A DNA stretch of 64,000 nucleotides, from positions 98,486,363-98,550,362 of the forward strand of contig OZ010790.1 of the NCBI GenBank assembly GCA_963932465.1, in the 5' to 3' direction. Every line of letters begins with the position of its first letter. Position 1 is the first letter of the stretch. A program made the position numbers and the translations under genes. The notes under the pieces were generated by a model, which worked only from the letters and a program-made list of their open reading frames with translations, had not been told where the DNA came from and did not search any database. Positions 35,945-47,340 of this stretch are shown here, one piece after another. The DNA comes from Maratus speciosus (lineage: Eukaryota > Arthropoda > Arachnida > Araneae > Salticidae).

Positions 35945-36523
35945 TTTATCCCATTAGACCTGAGGTAATTTTCTATTTCATCTGATGTGAATTCCCCTCC
36001 GTTATCTGTTCTAATTGCTTTCGGTTCTTCTCCAAATTTGTTGCTAATTAACGCGATGAATTCTTTAAGTTTTTCGTAAACTTCACTTTTTCTAGACAAT
36101 AGGTATATGATCGTAAATCGTGAGTAGTCATCAATAAAAGTCAAAAAGTATGATTTCCCTCCGATTGTCGGTGTTTGAAAAGATCCGCACACGTCGGAGT
36201 GAATTTAGCTGGAGTCTTTTAGTTGCTCTATACTCTGCAATTTTTGGATAGGGTTCATCAGTTAATTTTGCCTTAATGCAAGGTTCGCAATCTATGTTAT
36301 GCTTACAGTTGTTTATTTGGATTCCTGTAGCTAATTTCTTTTGCGTAATTTCTTTAATTGATGTTAGATTTCTATGTCCTAACCTACGATGCCATAATTC
36401 TAGGCAATTTTTGTTGTTGCAGCTTTGTGCTACGTTTGCATAGCTTTGGAATGCCAACTGAACTTCGTACAGATTATTTACTTTTCTCGCTTCTAAGCAT
36501 ATTTCTCCGTTAAGTTTGAACAT
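35945..36523 (-). pseudogene. copia GAG-pre-integrase domain and integrase N-terminal half
   Basis: The frame 36131-36523 gives the zinc-binding GAG-pre-integrase domain: ELWHRRLGHRNLTSIKE, then CEPCIKAKL, forming the HHCC set. After a frameshift near 36200, the integrase core follows with SDVCGSFQTPTIGGKSYF (first D), FIDDYSRFTIIYLL and IRTDNGGEFTSDEIENYLRS (second D), stopping at NGIK where the 7.43-kb insert begins. The third catalytic residue lies beyond the insert at about 28445. Confidence 0.9.
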
Positions 36524-36840
36524 ACATTTGTCATTTCTGAATATAATTTCACATCCACTTTGCTAACCGATAATAAATTTGTTTCGATTTCAGGTACTAG
36601 TAATACATCTTTAAGTGTTATTTCATGAACTTTGTTGTCTGATGTTCGCGTGTTTATATTTACGTCACCTGACCCGTAACTGATAAGTTTCTCCCGTTTG
36701 CGATGGTTACATTTGTTTTTTCGCGTGATTTTATTTCTGTAAACATTGATTCTGAACACACAATATGGCTTGAGCTGCCACTGTTTACTATAAATGTTTT
36801 GTTTTCTATTCCTTGTGTTATAAAGGCGTAATTTTTATTT
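36493..36840 (-). pseudogene. copia aspartic protease region with active-site change
   Basis: On the minus strand KTFIVNSGSSSHIVCSES can be read at about 36753-36805, where copia proteases have D-S/T-G. The first residue is AAC (Asn) instead of Asp, which should abolish catalysis. Downstream, NTRTSDNKVHEITLKDVLLV and NLLSVSK match the region between protease and GAG-pre-integrase. Frame changes join it to gag (near 37027) and to the next domain (near 36510-36550). Confidence 0.75.
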
Positions 36841-37017
36841 TCGCTCGCCCTCCATGTATTGTTTTCATTTTCAGAGTGACTGTACCTACGGTTTGATTCT
36901 GGTGTTTGTTCACTTCTAAAATTGTTTTCACTCTTTTGAAAAACTAGTGATGTAGAGTAATGTTTTTTGTTTGGTCTAATGTGTTGATTTTGTGGTGTAT
37001 TTTGTGTTTTGGCTTTA

Positions 37018-37704
37018 TTATGCCAACATTCCTGTATAATGGTTTCTCATCCGACAATTGGAGCAGTATTTATTACTTGTTTTGTTGTTGTAATTTTTCT
37101 GTGCTTTAAATGCTCTGGCAGGATTTTCTGTTCTCTCATTATTATCATATCGTCGGTTATATTCGTCAATAAGTTTAGACTTAATAAATGATGGTGTGAG
37201 TTGATTTTCTTCTCTCGATTCAAGGGCAGTAATAAGAGTATCATAAGATTGGGGTAGGGAGCATAATAACAGTGCAGAAATGTGGTTATCATTTATAACT
37301 TCTCCTATGGCCGCTAATTTATCTACTAATTCCATTATTTTTGTAATATGATTAACAACGTTGCCACCTTCCGCTAATTTAATCCCATAAAGTTTTCTTA
37401 AGAGATAAAGTTTGCTAGACAAATTATGTCGCTCATGGTTTTCACGCAAAGCTTGCCAAGTTTGTCTGGCTGTCTGTAATTTTTTAACATGAGTAATCTG
37501 ACTATCATCAATTGTTAGATTAATTAGTGCACGGGCTTTCTTATCACTTTTGGACCAAGCGTCCGTAATTGGATTAGGCGGTTCTTCTGTAATTACGTGA
37601 AATAAGTCTTCTTTAACTAACATCATTTCTGCCTTAAATTTCCAAACCGAATAGTTCGTAGCTGTAAGTTTTTCAATTGCTAAATTATCTTTAGAAGCTG
37701 CCAT
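37018..37704 (-). pseudogene. copia Gag (UBN2-type), frameshifted at the zinc knuckle
   Basis: A 228-residue frame starts MAASKDNLAIEKLTATNYSV and shows the copia-type Gag pattern: W-F-x(3)-M, ARALINLTIDDSQITHV, TWQALRENHERHNLSSKLYL, and LLLCSLPQSYDTLITALES. The knuckle begins CSNCRMRNH, but the last Cys is reached only in another frame, so a frameshift lies near 37027. Alanine after the start Met and position next to the 5' LTR support this start. It is homologous to the Gag at 43335. Confidence 0.85.
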
Positions 37705-37863
37705 TTTCTTAACATTTGATTACTTACGTGTTACCGTAAAAAGTTCTTCCAACTTTTCTTTTTGAAAGTTTAAAAGTTTATTTATCAAATATCTGATATT
37801 TCAGATTTCAGTGGAGGCTATTTAATTTATTTATTTTTATTCAGTGATCAGTAATCATAATCT

Positions 37864-39997
37864 TGTTAGGATTTGAATCCCAATGAAAAAGGCGTGAGGA
37901 AGTTAGATAAAATTGGGACTTACCCGTTCTTCAGGATACTTATCTATTTCGGTGTAAATGCACACTTTGTTTAATCCAATATGTGTTAGTTGTCATATTT
38001 TTAATCAACCACTCTTTATAACCTCCTTTGACAAAAGAAATTGTAGACTATTATATCAAATAAATAAGCAGTGGTAACACTTTAAGCTATTTAATTCACA
38101 TTGTTTAAATTGTAAACTAGTTGGATGTGCCAATCCCAAAACTTTCTTCTATCTTATACATCTTAATATTTCAAAACCTAGTTACACGTGTTAATACTTC
38201 AATATCATTAGTTCAATACTATACCAACTTTGATTTTCATCTTAAATTTCTGCTCAAGTCAATTAAACGGACTAAAAACGAGTTAATCTATATCATGATA
38301 TTTGTTAAAATTATTAATTTTTCCTTATTCTGTCGTTATCAGCTGTTTGCGAATAGCCGGCATAGCAGGAAGCGAGTTCCCGCCGCTGCATGAGCCGCCG
38401 ATGCACAATAGAACTACGAAAAATCAAGAAAAGTATACAAAAATCGCTAGCACGGAGCCCCTTTACCGCGCAATATTTCCAAATTCAAGGAGAACCTGTT
38501 GGCCAAAGCCAAAAACAAGCACAAACATTTTGGTTCAATTGTATGCATAATTTTATACGCTGTTCGATGGTACAATAATGAAAATGGCACAGAGATCGGA
38601 ATTATAGCGCCCCCTTCTTTCGGAATTTTTTCAAGTTCAGGGAGGACTTGTTTGCCATAGCCAGAAACATGCACAAAAAATTTGGTTCAATTATATGGAT
38701 AACTTCATACACTTTTCGATGGTACAATAATGAAAATGGTACAGACATCGCAATTATAGTGCCCCCTTCCGGCAGAATTTTTCCAAATTCAGGGAAGACC
38801 TTCGTGACATGACCAAAAATAAACACATAAAATTTGGTTCAATTCTATGCATAACTTCCTACACTTTTCGGCGGTACAATATTCAAAATGGCACAAAAAT
38901 TGTACAAAAATCGCTATTACAGCGCCCTCTACAAGCGATTTTTTTATAAATTAAGGGAGGACCTCCTTGCCATAGCCAAGAACTTAAAATTTTTTTTGGG
39001 TTCAATTCTATGCATAACTTCATACACTTTTCCATGGTGCAATATTCAAAATCGCACAAAAATTGCTATTACAGCGCCCCCTAACGGCGAATTTTTTGCA
39101 AATTCATGGAGGACCTGCTTGCCATATCCAAAAACTTAAAATAAAAATTTGGTTTAATTCTATGCATAACTTCATACACTTTTGGACGGTACAATATTCA
39201 AAATCGCACAAAAATAGCTATTACAGCGCCCCCTACCGGCGAATTTTTTCCAAATTCAGGGAGGACCAGCTTGCCATAGCCAAAAACTAAAAATAAAAAT
39301 TTGGTTCAATTCTATGCATAACTTCATACACTTTTGGATGGTACAATATTCAAAATCGCACAAAAATTGCTATATCAGCGCCCCCTACCGGCGAATTTTT
39401 TCCAAATTCCGGGAGGACCTGCTTGCCATAGCCAATAACTTATAATAAAATTTTGGTTTAATTCTATACATAACTTCATACACTTTTTGATGGTACAATG
39501 GCGACAGACAGACGGACAGACGGACAGACGGACAGAAGGACAGACGGACGGACGGACAGACGGACACACAGACAGACAGACATTTTCTATAAACATGTTT
39601 TTTGGAATCTCTGACCCCTAAAACATGCAAATCCGTCGAAAACCGGAAGTCGAAAAAAATTTCGATTACAATACTTTCTTCTATTGAAGATAGAAGAAAG
39701 TAAAAAGAGAGAGCATTTTCATGCCTCTTCTCTGGAATGACTACATTTTCAGAATGAAAAAATATTTACATTATAAGATAATAAATCAGTAATAATAATT
39801 GTAATAGCAATATCATAATAATAATAATAAATCAGGTTAATGTCTATGAGTCACTCAACAAGTCATCATCTTTATCAAAGGATTTCCAAGGTTAATTTCT
39901 TTTGAATAGATTTATGGCTGAGTTGAAACGACGCATTATTTATGTAACTGAGGAAATTATCTTTAGCACAGTTAAATAGCTTGATTTATGTCCATCA
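37864..39997 (-). repeat. copia 5' LTR, split by the 38117-39701 insertion
   Basis: Positions 37864-38116 and 39702-39997 together match the 547-bp 3' LTR. The outer end is followed by the acata duplication. Confidence 0.9.
38117..39701. mobile_element. Helentron/HINE-like element with 152-bp array, (GACR)n tract and terminal hairpin
   Basis: The left edge reads ctagttggatgtg, and shortly inside is ctttcttctatctt. After 300 bp of spacer come seven units of about 152 bp, marked by gcgccccctaccggcg-like words at about 38456, 38608, 38759, 38921, 39074, 39225 and 39377. A (GACA/GACG)n microsatellite follows at 39500-39580, then the terminal segment 'cgtcgaaaaccgga', and finally a perfect 11-bp stem CTTTCTTCTAT/ATAGAAGAAAG with loop TGAAG at 39674-39700. 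On the minus strand the left edge ends CTAG before T, as Helitrons do. Array plus (GTCY)n plus hairpin resembles DINE-1/mini-me type elements. Non-coding. Confidence 0.75.
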
Positions 39998-40002
39998 ACA
40001 TA

Positions 40003-40936
40003 TACATATATATACGCACATATGTATATATAACACTGGTGCCTGGGTAACCGAAAAGTACCTTTTTAAAAAGTAAAACAAAAATTAATTACTCATTGGG
40101 TGAAATTAATTTGTACAATTGGAAAAAAAAATTACGTGAATTAAGTAATACTGCTCCTTTTCATGGAATATAAAATGAAGCCATCTCCCCCCCCCCCCCC
40201 ACACACACCCGATTTTCTAAATTTTGGAAAATAATAAGATATAAATTTAAATATTAATTTAAATATTATTTAAACTTAATTATATTATATTAAATTTAAA
40301 TATTATAAACGACGACAGAAAGAAATCCAAAGAGGGGCACGATTTTGGAACATGTTTGCCTATGACCCAACCAACATGAAATATTCTAAACTACAATTTG
40401 TTTTGTCAGACGTCTTCATGCTAGAGAGTTTTTAAACATATTAAATCTCTCTCTCTATATATAAATTAAACAATTAAGAAATATTAAATATTCAAACATT
40501 TATTATTCTTTATATAAAATAAACTAATTGTATATTGTATGATATAAAAAAATTACAAACTATTTATAATTGGTAATATTTTAATATTAGTTAATAAATA
40601 ATTATTAAATTAACAATAATAAATTAATTATTAAATTAATTATAATATAATAAATTATTAAATTAATAATAATATATGAAATAATTAATAAATAACAGTG
40701 GTAATATAAATATAGAAACAAATATTTAGTGCACTTAATTGCTTAACGAAATATAACGTTAAAAAAAAAATAATTGATGACAAACATTACTAAATTAATA
40801 TTTATAAATATAAGTAACTTTCTTCCACAAAGAAAATGACCTAATTTGCATAAATGCACGTAATGTGTATTGAAAATAAATAAACAATTATATTTTGAAA
40901 TGCGAAGTTATGAAAAAGCGATTTCGTCCGATTATT
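40003..40936. other. AT-rich spacer of the MULE-like element, right of copia
   Basis: It contains TATA repeats at 40003-40030, a C16 then CA tract at 40187-40208, and long ATTAAT-rich DNA at 40450-40720. I see no gene. The right TIR begins near 40940. Confidence 0.5.
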
Positions 40937-41028
40937 AGCTGGCGCGCATGCGTATACGATGGTCGGACGTTCTGCCTAAATAGCTAATAGTCCGATTGGT
41001 CGGACGAATAGCCACTTCCATTTTTTAT

Positions 41029-41827
41029 GGGCGATTTGATCACGTGATTGTGAATTGTTTGGTAGATTGATTGATACAATTTAACAATTCAACTGGTGAT
41101 CTAAAAATTTTAACTTTTTAACGATTTTCTTTTTATTTATTTAAAAAGGATTTATCACTTGATTTATATCTTCCGTGATAAATAGAATACTGTTAGTAAA
41201 CCAAGATTGTGATATCAACAAATGAAGTTTGTTTGTAATCTACTATACTGGATGGATTTCAATGGAATTTGCACTGTTAGTTAGACAGTTTTTCAGAGAA
41301 GGTTTTAATATATATATATTTCTTATTTTATGATTGCATATTTTAATGACCAATAGACCAAAATACATCATAAAACATGAGAAATAAATGGCATTCAAGA
41401 TTCTGTTAGTATAAGCAAAATACTTACTTATATTTTTAGTAGAAAATTTATAAACATTCTAATCATACTTTATTCACTACAAAACTAGACAGAAAACCTA
41501 TATATTTTATCTCTTTAAAAAATATATGTACAGATATTTTTAGTTAAAATAATCTACAACTATTACATTTTATTTTTATAATGTTCAAAGTAAAATATGA
41601 TTTCCAGCCTAGTCTCGATAAAAATTTACTCCTAAAGTACTAAAAAGAAAAAGAAAATCAAGGAATTATTCTACGCGCAAAAGGATATTTTCGCACAATA
41701 TATATTATTTTTTCATTTGCTTAATGTATATATCATTATACATATACATACTACATATATAATCACTTAGAAACGAAACTTTGAATATTTAAAAGGCGTT
41801 CAGATGTAAAACTTTCATCTCGAAATA
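41029..41827. other. AT-rich non-coding stretch
   Basis: No coding signal or repeat partner was found, apart from a short TA tract near 41310. Confidence 0.45.
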
Positions 41828-42400
41828 CAGTGGAACCTGCCTAAAGTGACCACCCTCGGGACCGGCTAAAATGGTCACTATATAGAGGTGTTCACTTTAT
41901 GAAGTGTCTTTAAAAATGCCACATCAAAATTTTTTGTGACACAAAAAAATAAAACAAAATAAAATATGCATATGGAAAAATGCACTATATTAAGTAATGA
42001 ACTGATTAATTAAAAATTATAATAACTGAATCACTAATTTAAAATATACTACATAGAAGATAATTAACACTCACCCTATTTCTTTTGAATTGAGTTGAAG
42101 AATTTCCGTAGAGATTGATTTAAATAACACAAAACGATAAGGCACACTGTAATTATTACGCATTTTTATTTTGATTGTTATTGCATAATGTTGGAAAACG
42201 TCTCAGCGTAAGCGGTTTTATGTCCAACATCGCCTCGCCTGTGAAATGATAATTTACCTGTGACTTGTGCGACACGCGATCATTTTTTAGTTGTGAAATG
42301 TGTTCCAAGATGGCGACACTTCCCTGAGCGAAGTTCTCGTAAGATCACGGACTAATGAACAATTGTGTCAAAGACTTATGTTTCGAAAAGGCGACAATAG
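41828..42400. mobile_element. Left end of a pogo/Tigger-like element
   Basis: TA at 41826-41827 is followed by CAGTGGAACCTGCCTAAAG and then tgaccacc, ggtcactatat and gttcacttta, the ordered pattern of pogo/Tigger TIRs. The following 500 bp could be its untranslated region. Its matching right end is not found; the transposase remnant at 46380-47100 lies in the correct orientation and could belong to it, with the second copia inserted between. Confidence 0.55.
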
Positions 42401-42419
42401 ATAGCAGCACCAGAGAACT

Positions 42420-43334
42420 TTTCTGAAGATATAGACTCCTTTAATTAGAACTTTGTTTTGCTTGTTAAGCAGTTTTATTGTTTCCAGACTTTTTTACTCT
42501 GTTTTAACTCGTGTGGGCCCCTTTTTTACTTCTCACTTGAAGGTCCGATTTTGCGAGGTCAAGACGCACGGTTTTTTGTGTGTCAACTCTTTGTCCTATG
42601 GAAGACTCATGTCTCCTACTGGATTTTCGACGTCATTACTCTTATGTTATTCATTTTTTAATCTTTTACTTTATATTTTTTAGTGTGTGAGTGTGGATCC
42701 CTGTAATCAAGTTTTTCTTCAAGAATTAAATAGTTTTTTCTCTACATCTGGATTATTCGAAGACGATATTTCTCACAATTCACCACATCTATTCATTAAA
42801 TAAAAATTACAGGTTGTCTGCATAAGAAGGAAACCAGCGTATGTCTGTTTTACCAGAAAGGTAAGAAGATAGATTTCTATCTTTCATTATTGATATAAAA
42901 ACTTTTGGTACAACAATTTTATATTTATACTGGGTCCTTAGCTTCATGCTAATCGCGAACTCACCCTTCCTAGATATTTTAAAAGATTATGTAGGCTGAG
43001 TTGAAAGGGAAAGTAAATAAATAAATAAAAAAACCCAGTAATAAAAATTTGTTTATCTGATTGTGATAAAATGATGAACAAGATGCACATATGAGATATG
43101 AAATATTGAAATATATACATGAAAATAAAAATGAATGTGCATGAATAAATAACGATATATATAATATCGCAAAAAGGTATTATTGTGAATGAATATTGAT
43201 TGATTATTATGAATAAATGATTATTTTATTTATATTTATGAATATATTCTAAGAAATTATTTTAAGAAAGTCACAAACTTCTTATAGTAAATATATTTGT
43301 TATCAAAGAATTTATAATACTTGAATAACACGCG
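42420..43334. other. Region 5' of the second copia, possible LTR/leader
   Basis: The copia gag starts at 43335. Upstream DNA should contain its 5' LTR and primer-binding site, but no downstream LTR survives to define it by comparison. The frames at 42453-42683 overlap each other and have no recognisable domain. Simple A/T-rich DNA runs from 43010 to 43310. Confidence 0.35.
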
Positions 43335-46229
43335 ATGTCTGCTTCAAAAGAAATTACGGCAGTAGAGAAATTAAACGATAATAATTATAATCATTGGTGT
43401 TTTAAATTAGAAAATTTGTTAATTAAAGATGATTTATTCAAATATATAACAGAATCTCCACCTGCCGCACCCGATGATACATATACTAAAAACGCGGCTA
43501 AGGCGAAAGCCATAATTTGTTTATGCATTGAAAATACAAAAATCGTGCATATCAGACATTTGACATCTCCCAAAGACATTTGGGAAAGATTAAAAAGTGT
43601 TCACCAAAGGGCGAATTTATCATCCAAATTATTCCTTTTGAGGAAACTATATTCGCAAAGGCTCAACGAGGGCGGAGACTTAAATTTACATATCAACAAT
43701 ATTTTAACTATCCGCGACAAACTCGCTGCCATTGGAGAGCTCATAAATGATTCGCACATTGTGGCTCTTATGCTTTGCAGCTTGCCTCAGTCATACGCCC
43801 CTCTTATAACGAGCATGGAGGCTAGAGACGAAAAGGATCTAGACCTCGAATTTGTAAAAAACAAACTCATCGATGAGTACTCTCATCGGATCGAATACAA
43901 AAACACCAGCACACGACCAAGGGACACAGCATATAAAATTGTAAATAAAGGCAACAAAAAGTATTGCAGTTTCTGTCAACGAGATGGGCACGCTCGTTCA
44001 GAATGTTACAAATTGAAAAACAAACAGAAAAACAATTACCAAAGAAGTGAAAATTATAACAGTAATAAATTTAACAACCATGCCAACTTTAAAGCCAATC
44101 CGGTAAACCCCAAAAATCAACACAATGGTAGTAAAACCGACTCCTCGAATTTTTGCTTTAACAGCAAATCAAATATAGAGGATGAGGTCAACCAATCGAT
44201 CATTCCTCTCTTCCCAATGGAAAACAATTTTGAAATTGAGTCAGTAAAAATTAACTAAACACAAACAACAGATCCAAACACATATATCATTGACTCGGGT
44301 TGTACCAGGCACGTTGCATCAGCAAAAACAAATTTTGCTACATTCACAGCCGGGAATTTTGGGAATATAACAATCGCTAATGGAAAAAGGCTTAATTCGG
44401 AAGGTATGGGCGACGTAAAAATAAAAACAGACAAAAACCACTACATTACACTAAGAAATGTATTATACTGTCCAGAACTAAAGGGCAATTTATTGTCAGT
44501 TAAGAAAGCCACTGAAAATAATATAAAGGTAATTTTCGAGAAAAATGCATGTTTATTTGCCAAAGATGATAATATAATCTTGACAGCTAAATTAAATGAT
44601 AATCTCTACGTATTAAACCCTGAAGATGATTACGGCTATACTATAAGTACTTAAACTTTCTGTAACAATACAAATTGTATTTCATTGTGGCACCGAAGAC
44701 TCGGACACAAAAATTTTGATGATATTAAATACCTTGTTAATCATGACTTAGCCAATGGGATAACAATTAATAATTGTAAACATGACACGCGATGCATCAA
44801 GTGCATTGAAGGGAAACTTTCCGCTTTGCCCTACCCTAAAGTAGCCACAAACAGAAGCAAAGACATCGGTACCCTCGCACATTCCGATATATGTGGCCCC
44901 ATGAATACTGAAACGATAGGAGGGAAAAGGTACTTTATAACATTCACGGATGATTATAGCAGGTACACAATAACATACTTAATCGCGCATAAATCGGAAG
45001 CCGTTATCAAACTGAAAGAATACACAGCGCTAACAAAAAATAAATTTGGCAAGTTGATAAAGGCAATAAGATCCGATAACGCAAAAGAGTATATCAGTGA
45101 CGAATTTGAAAACTGCCTGATAGAAAACGGGATAGAGCGTCAATTGAGTGTTCCCTATTCTAGCCCGCAGAACGGCGTTTCAGAGAGAAAGAATAGAACG
45201 ATAGTGGAAATGGCTAGAACCATGCTGTCGGACGCCAAGTTACCTAAGCAATTCTGGGGGGAAGCTGTCATGTCCGCCACCTACCTCATCAACCGTCTAC
45301 CAACAAAAGCTAACAAAAATAACATGACACCCTATGAGCTTTGGCATAAAAGAAAACCCGATCTCTCGAACATCAAAACATTCGGATGTAAGGCATTTGC
45401 CTATGTCGACAAACCTAAAAGAAATAAGTTAGATGAGAAAGCCATCGAGGGAATAATGTTGGGATATGATTTCAGAAGCAAGGGCTATAGGATATATACG
45501 GGTGAAAATAAAATTATAATATCTAGAACCGTAAAATTCTTCGAAGAAGGTATAAAAGATGAGGAAATTAAACCCGCCAAAGAAAATCAAAACAACGAAC
45601 AAACTCCCGCAGATAATATTGAAATTGATCTAGAAGAACGCGACGATGATCAGAATAACACCCCGACCGACACATCCCTTGAGCCGAGAAGATCGCAAAG
45701 ACAAAATCGTGGCGTACCACCTAACCGTTAGGGCATAAGCGCAAACCTGTGTCAAATCCAGGAGCCAAAGTCATGGACAGACCTACAAAATATCAATGAC
45801 GCAGAAACTAAAGATAAATGGCTAAAAGCCACTAGTGAGGAAATAGATTCTCTGAAGCAAAATAATACTTGGAGATTAATAAAACCTATCCCGGGAAAAC
45901 GCGTCATAGGTTGTAGGTGGACGTTTAAGGCAAAAAGGGGAGCCAACGGGTCTATAGAGCGATATAAAGCTAGATTGGTCGCTAAGGGATATGCTCAAAA
46001 ATATGGAAGCGATTTTGACGAGACCTACGCACCCGTTGTAGCGCATACCACCCTGCGAGCATTCTTAAACACAGCGGTGTACAAAGACCTTAAAATAACT
46101 CACCTAGATGTCAAAACTGCTTTCTTACATGGCGATTTAGAAGAGGAGGTTTATATGCATCAGCCAGATGATAACGTTTCTATAACTGACAGTAATAAAC
46201 TATTCATTAAAAAATTATACAAACTTTTA
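43335..46229 (+). pseudogene. Second Ty1/copia gag-pol, one frame with three stops, 3' truncated
   Basis: A single reading frame runs 2.9 kb with no frameshift but TAA at 44256, TAA at 44652 and TAG at 45729. Gag (43335-44255) starts MSASKEITAVEKLNDNNYNH and ends with an intact CCHC knuckle, CSFCQRDGHARSEC. The protease keeps its catalytic Asp (YIIDSGCTRH, about 44284-44313). LWHRRLGHKN and CIKCIEGKL form the GAG-pre-integrase zinc site. The integrase has D, D and E in HSDICGPM, IRSDNAKEY and NGVSERKNR. The RT starts with WTFKAKRGANGS, KARLVAKGYAQK and LDVKTAFLHGDLEEEVYMHQ but is cut before YVDD. It is clearly related to the element at 25769-39997 but a different copy. Confidence 0.9.
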
Positions 46230-46239
46230 TGAAGTTTCA

Positions 46240-47100
46240 TGTACAGCAAAAAAATCAGAAATGTTTCGTTGCTTAAAATCTTCTTTTCAACAATTATGTT
46301 TTCAGTCATGCCTTCAAGTTTCATCAATAAACACAACATGTGGGAGGGCATATGTTTTTTTTTTGCACATGTTTAACATTTCTGCATCGGAAATTTCATT
46401 ATTTTCTTCGATTTCAACTTCATCTTCACTAACACAATTCAATCCTTTTCATTTTTAAACCTATCGAACTTTCTTGATCAACGGAAGCATTGCATGTTGT
46501 GATATCACTGTCAAAATTCATGAATAATTCAGCATTCACTGGTTCATCTTCAAAAGGTAATTGATTTATAAGATTCTGAACATTCGAAAGGCTATTGTCA
46601 TCATTTGCAGGCTGTTTATCACTGATATCTTCAGAAATTTGTTGCAAAAAGCCAGATTTTTCAAAGCATTTTGAAATTGCACTTTGATGCACCAAGTTCC
46701 ATAAATCATTAACCCATGTTATAACATCGAGGACATTTACACATGAAGCAATTTCATTTTCTGATTTGCATTCTTCTGCTTTGGAAGTTATAGCCTGGAG
46801 CAAGAACTTTCTATAATGTAGTTTGAAAGCTTGAATTATTCCTTGATCTAGTGGCTGTAAATGCGATGTGGTATTAGGTGGTAGAAACTTTACTTTCACA
46901 TTTAAAAATGAAAAATCACTCGGATGGGCTGGACAGTTATCTATCTATAAACAATAGAAATCTTTCTCTTTCATTGCTTCATCTGCTTGTTTAATTATGT
47001 AAGCCATTCAGTAAAAATAGATGATGTCATCCCGTATTTTTTATTTCCATACCACGAGACTGGTAAATTCCTGATGGTAACCTTTCTGAAACAGCGTGGT
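46240..47100 (-). pseudogene. pogo/Tigger-like transposase, C-terminal part
   Basis: On the minus strand, the frame 46429-46899 reads VKFLPPNTTSHLQPLDQGII then QAFKLHYRKFLL, the well-known end of the DDE domain of pogo/Tigger transposases, including its last catalytic Asp (QPLDQG). Upstream, in another frame, IDNCPAHPSDF (about 46915-46947) supplies the preceding catalytic Asp, separated by stops. The acidic tail continues to about 46240. N-terminal HTH/CENPB domains are not readable. It directly abuts the truncated 3' end of the second copia. Confidence 0.8.
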
Positions 47101-47340
47101 TTCTGGTTTTTCATATATTCTCCATAGTTTAAGAAGAAAGATAACTGCATTAAAAATAAAACTTGAGAAAACTACCAAAACAATAAGAAAACTACAACTT
47201 AAACTTAATATTAAATGTTACAGATCTTGCAAGCAGTACAATGAAAGAACATGTGCAGGTTTATTTTTAGAATTTCTGAGAACACATGACAAAGGAATCC
47301 TTTTTAAAACAAATCCGAACAACTGAAAAGTCGTCTTCTC

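Larger units (their letters stand above)
28501..35957. mobile_element. 7.43-kb insertion in copia integrase, GC-rich ends, 13-bp TSD (insert 28514-35944)
   Basis: The 13-mers tttattccattag (28501-28513) and tttatcccattag (35945-35957) differ at one base, and the integrase protein is continuous across them (…YLRSNGIK / NGIKHQHTV…). The insert begins ccctggtggccg and ends gtaacccgtc, with no inverted ends and no poly(A). The outer 0.63 kb and 1.08 kb are strongly GC-rich and non-coding, unlike anything else in the window; the interior (about 29147-34865) is AT-rich. A 13-bp duplication fits target-primed retrotransposition or an unusual DNA element, but no RT or transposase frame is visible. 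Confidence 0.8.
25764..40002 (-). mobile_element. Full-length but dead Ty1/copia retrotransposon (element 25769-39997)
   Basis: Two LTRs bound the element: 3' LTR 25769-26315 and 5' LTR 37864-39997, the latter interrupted. They read TG…CA in element orientation and differ at about a dozen positions by eye. The 5-bp duplication acata lies at 25764-25768 and 39998-40002. A purine tract (aattaaggaggagt on the minus strand) abuts the 3' LTR. Gene order is gag, protease, integrase, RT, RNase H, as expected for copia elements. Coding is broken by several frameshifts, a nonsense codon, a protease active-site change and a 7.43-kb insertion in integrase. Confidence 0.9.
24199..41028. mobile_element. 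MULE-like TIR element (24208-41019) that hosts the copia nest
   Basis: The ends are inverted repeats about 76 bp long with roughly five mismatches: 24208 onward reads ggaagtggctattcgtccg and ends at gcgcatgcg, and 41019 reads the same inward. The flanks tttttttat (24199-24207) and attttttat (41020-41028) agree at 8 of 9 bases. Long TIRs with 9-bp duplications are typical of Mutator-like elements. Removing the copia at 25769-39997 leaves about 2.6 kb of AT-rich DNA (24290-25768 and 40003-40940) without a transposase. It is non-autonomous. Confidence 0.75.

Noticed and set aside
38440..39420. Seven regular 152-bp repeats as a CRISPR-like array
   Set aside because: The units are contiguous degenerate minisatellite copies without unique spacers, in a eukaryotic transposon.
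39370..39630. Frames rich in SVCPSVRPSVC at 39375-39630 as a cysteine-rich peptide
   Set aside because: They are translations of the (GACR)n microsatellite.
47096..47326. 76-codon lysine-rich, coiled-coil-like plus-strand frame
   Set aside because: It might be a transposase linker, but it overlaps the antisense Tigger remnant, is AT-biased and has no catalytic motif.
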